A stretch of 19,555 nt of DNA from Acidobacteriota bacterium (GTDB lineage Bacteria > Acidobacteriota > Aminicenantia > Aminicenantales > Saccharicenantaceae): contig DMVN01000017.1 of NCBI GenBank assembly GCA_003476685.1, forward strand, positions 1-19,555, written 5' to 3'. The position numbers and the translations under genes are program-made. This document shows, one piece after another, positions 15,864-19,555 of the stretch. How positions within the stretch are numbered: position 1 is the stretch's first letter; each line of letters opens with the position of its first letter. The notes beneath the pieces are model-generated. The model was not told where the DNA came from, searched no databases, and worked only from the letters and a program-made list of their open reading frames with translations.

Positions 15864-17231
15864 TCAGGAGCCCGGTTTATATTTTTTCTTGAAAAAGTAA
15901 TAGGCCGGGATTCCGGCCAGGACTGTCAGAATGGCCACGGCTGAAGGTCCCGGACTCTGCAGCAAACCCAGTCCCAGGATTCCCACCCCGGCCACAAGGT
16001 AGATGACCTGCACTACGGGGAAGCCGGGCAAACGCAGGTTTTCCGGGTGACGCTTCCTCAACCTGAAAACTCCCAGAACCGCCAGCAGCGGGAAAATCCC
16101 CAGCGAAAAGCCCATGTAGGTCAGGATATGTTCGAAAGTGCCAGAGACCAGGATTACCGCGGCGATGGCTCCCTGGAGCCAGATGGACAGGGCCGGCACC
16201 CTGGTCACCGGGTCAACCCGGGCCGCAAAAGGAAAAAAGAGTTTATCCGAAGCCATGGCATAATAGACTCTGGGCCCGATGATTATGAAGGCGCTGAGCG
16301 AGGAGAAAAGGGCGAAGGCCATCAGGATGGAAATAAATTTCTCCCAGCCGGCACCGAGAAGTTGGCCAGCGGCCAGCCCGCCCACTGAGATTACACCCTT
16401 CATTTCCGCCGGCGGAATGGCGTAGATAAAAAGCAGGTTCAGGCTCAGGTAAAGCAAGATGACCACTGCCGTTCCCAGCAGAAGGGACAAAGGCAGGTCC
16501 CGCCTCGGATTTTTTATCTCTGAACCCAGGTAGGCCGAGGCATTCCAGCCGCTGTAAGCGAACATTATCCACATCAAAGACAGGCCAATTACCTTGAGCG
16601 AGGAAAAATCGGCTGGCAGCCAATCACCCGCCGTCAGGTGCTGCCAGTGGCCTTTCCCGCTGGCCAGTCCGATCACGACCAGGAACAGAATCAATAACAC
16701 CTTGCCCGCGGTCAGAACATTCTGCACCCTGGCTCCGGGCTTCAGCCCACGGACATGGATCAGGGTAAAAAGCAGGATTATGGACATGGCCAGGGCTTTT
16801 TTGGTGACCACCGGCGGGACGGTAAAGCCGAGGTTAAGGGGCTGGTCCAGGGCCGGGAAAGCCCGGGCCAGGTACTCGCTGAAACCAACGGCCGAGGCGG
16901 CGATGGGAGCGGAAAAACCCACGAAAAACGACACCCAGCCGCTGAGAAAGCCAGCCAGAGGATGGAAGAGGCGCGACAGAAAATAATACTCGCCCCCGGC
17001 CCGGGGAAAGGCCGCCCCCAGCTCTCCATAGCTTAAGGCCCCGCAGAGGGCAATCAACCCGCCCAGAAGCCACAGGGCGAGCATCAACAGCGGATGCCCC
17101 AGGTCTCTGAGCAACAGCCCGGAGGTGGTGAAGATGCCGGCCCCGATCATGTTGGCCACCACAATGTTGCTCAGGGTGACCGGTCCCAGGCTCTTTTTGA
17201 GTTCCTGGTCGGAATAACCGGCCTTGACCAT
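15864..17231 (-). CDS. APC-superfamily amino acid permease
   Basis: Inner-membrane amino acid transporter or exchanger, 455 residues with about twelve predicted membrane helices. Helix 1 has the unwound substrate-binding motif of the superfamily, NMIGAGIFTTSG (27-38). Helices 2-3 include LGGLIALCGALSYGELGAAFPRAGGEYYFL, also diagnostic, and helix 6 has the FAYSGWNASAYLGSEIKNPRRDLP pattern typical of LAT/AGT-type members. Substrate and direction cannot be told. The start at 17231 has a GGGAG site at about 7 bases and the gene has its own promoter (17261-17289). It ends in a basic tail (FFKKKYKPGS). No enzyme gene neighbours it to suggest a substrate. Confidence 0.92.
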   Translation of the reverse strand: MVKAGYSDQELKKSLGPVTLSNIVVANMIGAGIFTTSGLLLRDLGHPLLMLALWLLGGLIALCGALSYGELGAAFPRAGGEYYFLSRLFHPLAGFLSGWVSFFVGFSAPIAASAVGFSEYLARAFPALDQPLNLGFTVPPVVTKKALAMSIILLFTLIHVRGLKPGARVQNVLTAGKVLLILFLVVIGLASGKGHWQHLTAGDWLPADFSSLKVIGLSLMWIMFAYSGWNASAYLGSEIKNPRRDLPLSLLLGTAVVILLYLSLNLLFIYAIPPAEMKGVISVGGLAAGQLLGAGWEKFISILMAFALFSSLSAFIIIGPRVYYAMASDKLFFPFAARVDPVTRVPALSIWLQGAIAAVILVSGTFEHILTYMGFSLGIFPLLAVLGVFRLRKRHPENLRLPGFPVVQVIYLVAGVGILGLGLLQSPGPSAVAILTVLAGIPAYYFFKKKYKPGS

Positions 17232-17260
17232 CTTCAGTCTCCCTCGCCACAGATGTCAAA

Positions 17261-17289
17261 AATCTACTTTAAGGTCGTCCAGGGGTCAA
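17261..17289 (-). promoter_or_regulatory. Sigma70-like promoter of the APC permease
   Basis: Minus strand: TTGACC (17289-17284), a 17-base spacer and TAGATT (17266-17261). Transcription would start near 17254, leaving a leader of about 23 bases. Confidence 0.5.
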
Positions 17290-17584
17290 GGACTTTTTGC
17301 TCAGTTTACCTCTGTCGCGGAATCCTCCTCAAATATATCCTCTGCCATTTGAATTTTTCCCTATAGCGGAAAATTACCCCGGGAATAACAATCGGCCTTC
17401 AAAAACCGGCAGAAATTTCTGGTGGAGAAAGCCAGAGCCGGACTGGGTTAAGGACACAATCCCCAAATTTTTCGTTTTCTTCAGCTATCTCCATGTTTTT
17501 CCTGCTCTGAGTCTGTCTTTTATTCAACTCCCAACGAAACGACCAGGCCCGGTCGCTCAGCCCTCACCACCCTCACCAGAAGTT
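17290..17584. other. Gene-free stretch between divergent permease and methyltransferase
   Basis: The 426-base gap from 17232 to 17657 holds a promoter at each end (17261-17289 minus, 17585-17612 plus). Between them the only notable element is the 12-base perfect palindrome CAGAAATTTCTG at 17410-17421, a possible regulator site. No coding frame with a ribosome binding site was found. Confidence 0.45.
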
Positions 17585-17612
17585 TTGACAGCGACCCGGT
17601 TTTTGTGATACT
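17585..17612 (+). promoter_or_regulatory. Sigma70-like promoter of the exported methyltransferase gene
   Basis: A perfect TTGACA (17585-17590), a 16-base spacer and GATACT (17607-17612) preceded by TGT, which makes an extended -10. Transcription would start near 17619, about 39 bases before the ATG. Confidence 0.55.
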
Positions 17613-17657
17613 TGAGAGAAGTAATCTCGGGTTGAGAACCCTGCTGAAGGAGAGGCC

Positions 17658-18545
17658 ATGGGGAAGGTAATTAAGACTGTCCTGATTTTTATAGGCTTCT
17701 ATTTTCTCCTGGCCGGCTCCCCGGCCGCCAACCGCCTCCAGGCCCAGGAAGTCCGCCTGGACGTGCCCTTCGTGCCCACACCTTACGAAGTCATTGAAGA
17801 TATGCTCCGCTTCGCCGAACTTAAAAAGGGAGACGTCCTCTACGACCTGGGCTGCGGCGACGGGAGAATAGTGATTGAAGCTGCCCGTCGGGCAGGCATC
17901 CGGGCTGTAGGCATTGACATCGATCCCCAGCGAATCAAAGAAAGCCGGGAAAATGCCCGAATCGCCGGAGTAGACCACCTGGTCGAATTCAGGCGGGCCG
18001 ATATCTTCCAGTCAGATTTAAGTGAGGCCACGGTAATCACCATGTATCTTTTGCCCGACGTCAACATCCGCCTGCGGCCGACGATACTGAGCCTGAAACC
18101 CGGGACCAGAATTATCTCCCATCAGTTCGACATGGATGAGTGGCAGGCCGACCGCATGACTTACGTTCCGGTTGACCTTTACGTTCACACCGTTTTCCTG
18201 TGGACCGTTCCGGCCAATGTTTCTGGCGTCTGGGACTGGAGCCAGAAACTCGGGCCGAAGAAAACCGACTGCCGCCTGGAAATCAACCAGAGCTTTCAAT
18301 ATTTCAGCGGTAAGCTCTACCTGGGAGACCAGGTTCTCTCCATCCCGGCCACCAGGGTGGAAGGCCCGCGGCTGGAATTTTCGGTAATCCTGCCCGAAAC
18401 TGACGATACGGAGCTGGTCTTCAGCGGCCAGGCCGAAGGCGACCGCCTGACCGGGACCGTCACCCAGATTCAAGGCAAGAAGAATTCCCGCCAGTCCTGG
18501 ACGGCCGTTCGCCGCCCGGGGACGGCCGGGCCCATAGACCGCTGA
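17658..18545 (+). CDS. Exported class I SAM-dependent methyltransferase with C-terminal beta domain
   Basis: A 295-residue protein predicted to leave the cytoplasm. Residues 1-30 are a signal peptide (MGKVIK, hydrophobic TVLIFIGFYFLLAG, cleavage near LQAQ/E). The mature part begins LDVPFVPTPYEVIEDML, then the SAM-binding motif I DLGCGDGR (63-70), motif II VGIDIDP (84-90, acidic end of strand 2) and ITMYLLPDVNIRLRP. About 205-285 is a beta-rich domain with VWDWS, FSGQAEGDRLTGTV and SWTAVRR. Similar exported proteins exist in other diderms as far as I recall, with no known substrate. The ATG follows AAGGAG at 6 bases, so the signal peptide belongs to the gene. It converges on the second exported methyltransferase with 54 bases between stops. 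Confidence 0.87.
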   Translation: MGKVIKTVLIFIGFYFLLAGSPAANRLQAQEVRLDVPFVPTPYEVIEDMLRFAELKKGDVLYDLGCGDGRIVIEAARRAGIRAVGIDIDPQRIKESRENARIAGVDHLVEFRRADIFQSDLSEATVITMYLLPDVNIRLRPTILSLKPGTRIISHQFDMDEWQADRMTYVPVDLYVHTVFLWTVPANVSGVWDWSQKLGPKKTDCRLEINQSFQYFSGKLYLGDQVLSIPATRVEGPRLEFSVILPETDDTELVFSGQAEGDRLTGTVTQIQGKKNSRQSWTAVRRPGTAGPIDR

Positions 18546-18599
18546 CCGCGATTAAAATTCTGCGATGAGCCAGCAGTCCGCGCTTAAAATCATTCCTTA

Positions 18600-19298
18600 T
18601 TATTTCTTCTTAAAACTGAGCGAAATTCCCGCCCGGCTGCTGGTCTCAATCACCGTTTCCAGCTCAGGCCGCGAGTAGGCATAGTCCAGGAATTCCCTGA
18701 TACCCGGCTGAAGCCAGCGGCTGCCGCGGCCCTGACCGACGTTATGAGCAGCGAAACAACCTCCCGGCTCGAGCTTGGGCAGGACCGCTTCCAGGTAATT
18801 TTTATACCAGTCTTTGTCGGCGTCGCAGAAAACAAAGTCAAAAGGTCCAGGGAGAGCCGGGACGATCTGGTGAGCATCTCCCAGCCTGGCTTCAACGAAC
18901 TTTTCCAGGCCCGCTGCCTTAAAATTGTCAAGGGCCTGACGATATCGGCCTTCATCAATTTCAACGGTAATCAGCCTGCCCCCGGTCTTGCTCAAAGCCC
19001 AGGCTATCCAGATGGCCGAATGACCGGTCGAAGTTCCGATTTCCAGCGCCCGGCGGTAGCCGTGCTTGATAACCAGGTCATAGAGAATACGGCCATCGCC
19101 TTCCGAAACATTCATGTCCCGCCAGGAATAACGATGGCTATCCAGAAACTGCCTGACCTTCCGGTCGAGTGCCGTTTCCTCTCCCTGGGAATTCCCGCTC
19201 GTCTGATGGTAAGCGGCCGCCGTCAAAAACAGGTCTGCCAGGATTAGAAAAAAGACGCCTGTTTTGATGCCTGTCATTAGCCTGATTCTCACTTTCAT
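18600..19298 (-). CDS. Exported O-methyltransferase (caffeoyl-CoA OMT-like fold)
   Basis: A 232-residue class I methyltransferase of the OMT family 3 type. Residues 1-29 look like a signal peptide (basic MKVRIR, hydrophobic TGVFFLILADLFLTAAA, cleavage near AAA/Y). Then come the SAM motif LEIGTSTGHSA (85-95), acidic Glu113-Asp115 (VEIDE), and FVFCDADKDWYKNY (156-169) with the family's metal-site Asp159/Asp161. The later metal motif, usually ADN, is AAHNV here (183-187), so one metal ligand Asp is replaced by His. A substrate is not evident. Start: ATG at 19298 has GGG adjacent; a second ATG at 19277 would still keep most of the hydrophobic segment. A short frame ends two bases upstream. It is convergent with the gene at 17658. 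Confidence 0.86.
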   Translation of the reverse strand: MKVRIRLMTGIKTGVFFLILADLFLTAAAYHQTSGNSQGEETALDRKVRQFLDSHRYSWRDMNVSEGDGRILYDLVIKHGYRRALEIGTSTGHSAIWIAWALSKTGGRLITVEIDEGRYRQALDNFKAAGLEKFVEARLGDAHQIVPALPGPFDFVFCDADKDWYKNYLEAVLPKLEPGGCFAAHNVGQGRGSRWLQPGIREFLDYAYSRPELETVIETSSRAGISLSFKKK

Positions 19299-19300
19299 CC

Positions 19301-19336
19301 CTATCTTTTTAATTTTGACTGATTCCTAACAGCCAT
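19301..19336 (-). CDS. Possible 11-codon leader ORF upstream of the O-methyltransferase
   Basis: A minus-strand ATG at 19336 follows a strong GGGGAG site at 4 bases and opens a frame of 11 residues (MAVRNQSKLKR) that ends in TAG at 19301, two bases before the methyltransferase ATG. The main gene's own ribosome binding site is poor (AGGG directly before the ATG), so terminating ribosomes might start there. It is too short to be judged by composition; the argument rests on position and the ribosome binding site. Confidence 0.3.
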   Translation of the reverse strand: MAVRNQSKLKR

Positions 19337-19555
19337 TCTTCTCCCCGTCAGTTCTTATTTTACCAGATTCCCTGATTTCAACCCGGAAATACCTGTTAAT
19401 TTTCAGGCTAAATTACAGCTTAAGTACCGACCGGCCGGCCTCGCCCCAGAGGGGATAATTCCTCAATTGGGGTCAGAACAGCCCAACCTTATTGCAATCA
19501 AAAACTTGAGGCATACTTAGGCCTGAACAGTTTGGCCTGTGTCCTGCTTTAAACC
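19337..19555. other. Right-end non-coding stretch
   Basis: No gene with a ribosome binding site was found up to the window edge. An isolated TAAAAT on the minus strand, upstream of the leader ORF, has no matching -35. An AATTGGGGTCAGAAC stretch near 19465 recalls the ends of small repeat elements, as noted in the findings. Confidence 0.35.

Overview
The window looks like chromosomal DNA of a diderm (Gram-negative-type) bacterium with roughly 50% GC, strong AGGAGG-type ribosome binding sites, many close or overlapping genes and recognisable sigma70-like promoters. Evidence for an outer membrane is a predicted beta-barrel protein with a signal peptide. A bacterial A/V-type ATPase and a split queuosine precursor pathway would fit several anaerobic lineages. 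My guess, from general resemblance only, is an Aminicenantes/Acidobacteriota-like bacterium; the window holds no rRNA or other marker to test this.

Left third (1-8484, minus strand): a rotary A/V-type ATPase operon in the order G/H - I - K - E - C - F - A - B, with B cut off by the window edge. It has its own sigma70-like promoter at 6726-6753. The membrane-ring subunit K has two hairpins with one carboxylate and carries every side-chain position used by the Na+ site of Enterococcus hirae NtpK, so a Na+-coupled enzyme is likely. Subunits E and C are clearly short. Upstream on the same strand are an unrecognised 259-residue alpha/beta protein and an outer-membrane beta-barrel protein.

Middle (8655-12730): the preQ0/preQ1 branch of queuosine synthesis. 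queC-queD-queE form an overlapping plus-strand operon that makes preQ0. queF, which reduces preQ0 to preQ1, lies on the minus strand about 1.5 kb further on, followed by an EamA/DMT transporter with a long acidic N-terminal tail that is probably co-transcribed with it.

The 12.3-13.3 kb stretch is gene-poor and AT-richer. It holds one small cysteine-rich protein (DUF6485-like) and two open frames without start codons that may be remnants or chance. After it come an exported NTF2-like protein, a radical SAM protein with a winged-helix tail, a helix-hairpin-helix DUF4332-type protein and an APC-family amino acid permease.

Right end (17585-19336): two convergent genes for class I SAM-dependent methyltransferases from different families, both with N-terminal export signals. 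This is the most unusual feature, because SAM is not known to be available outside the cytoplasm. No gene in the window is followed by a classical hairpin-plus-U-tract terminator. I saw no CRISPR array, tRNA, rRNA or intact mobile element.
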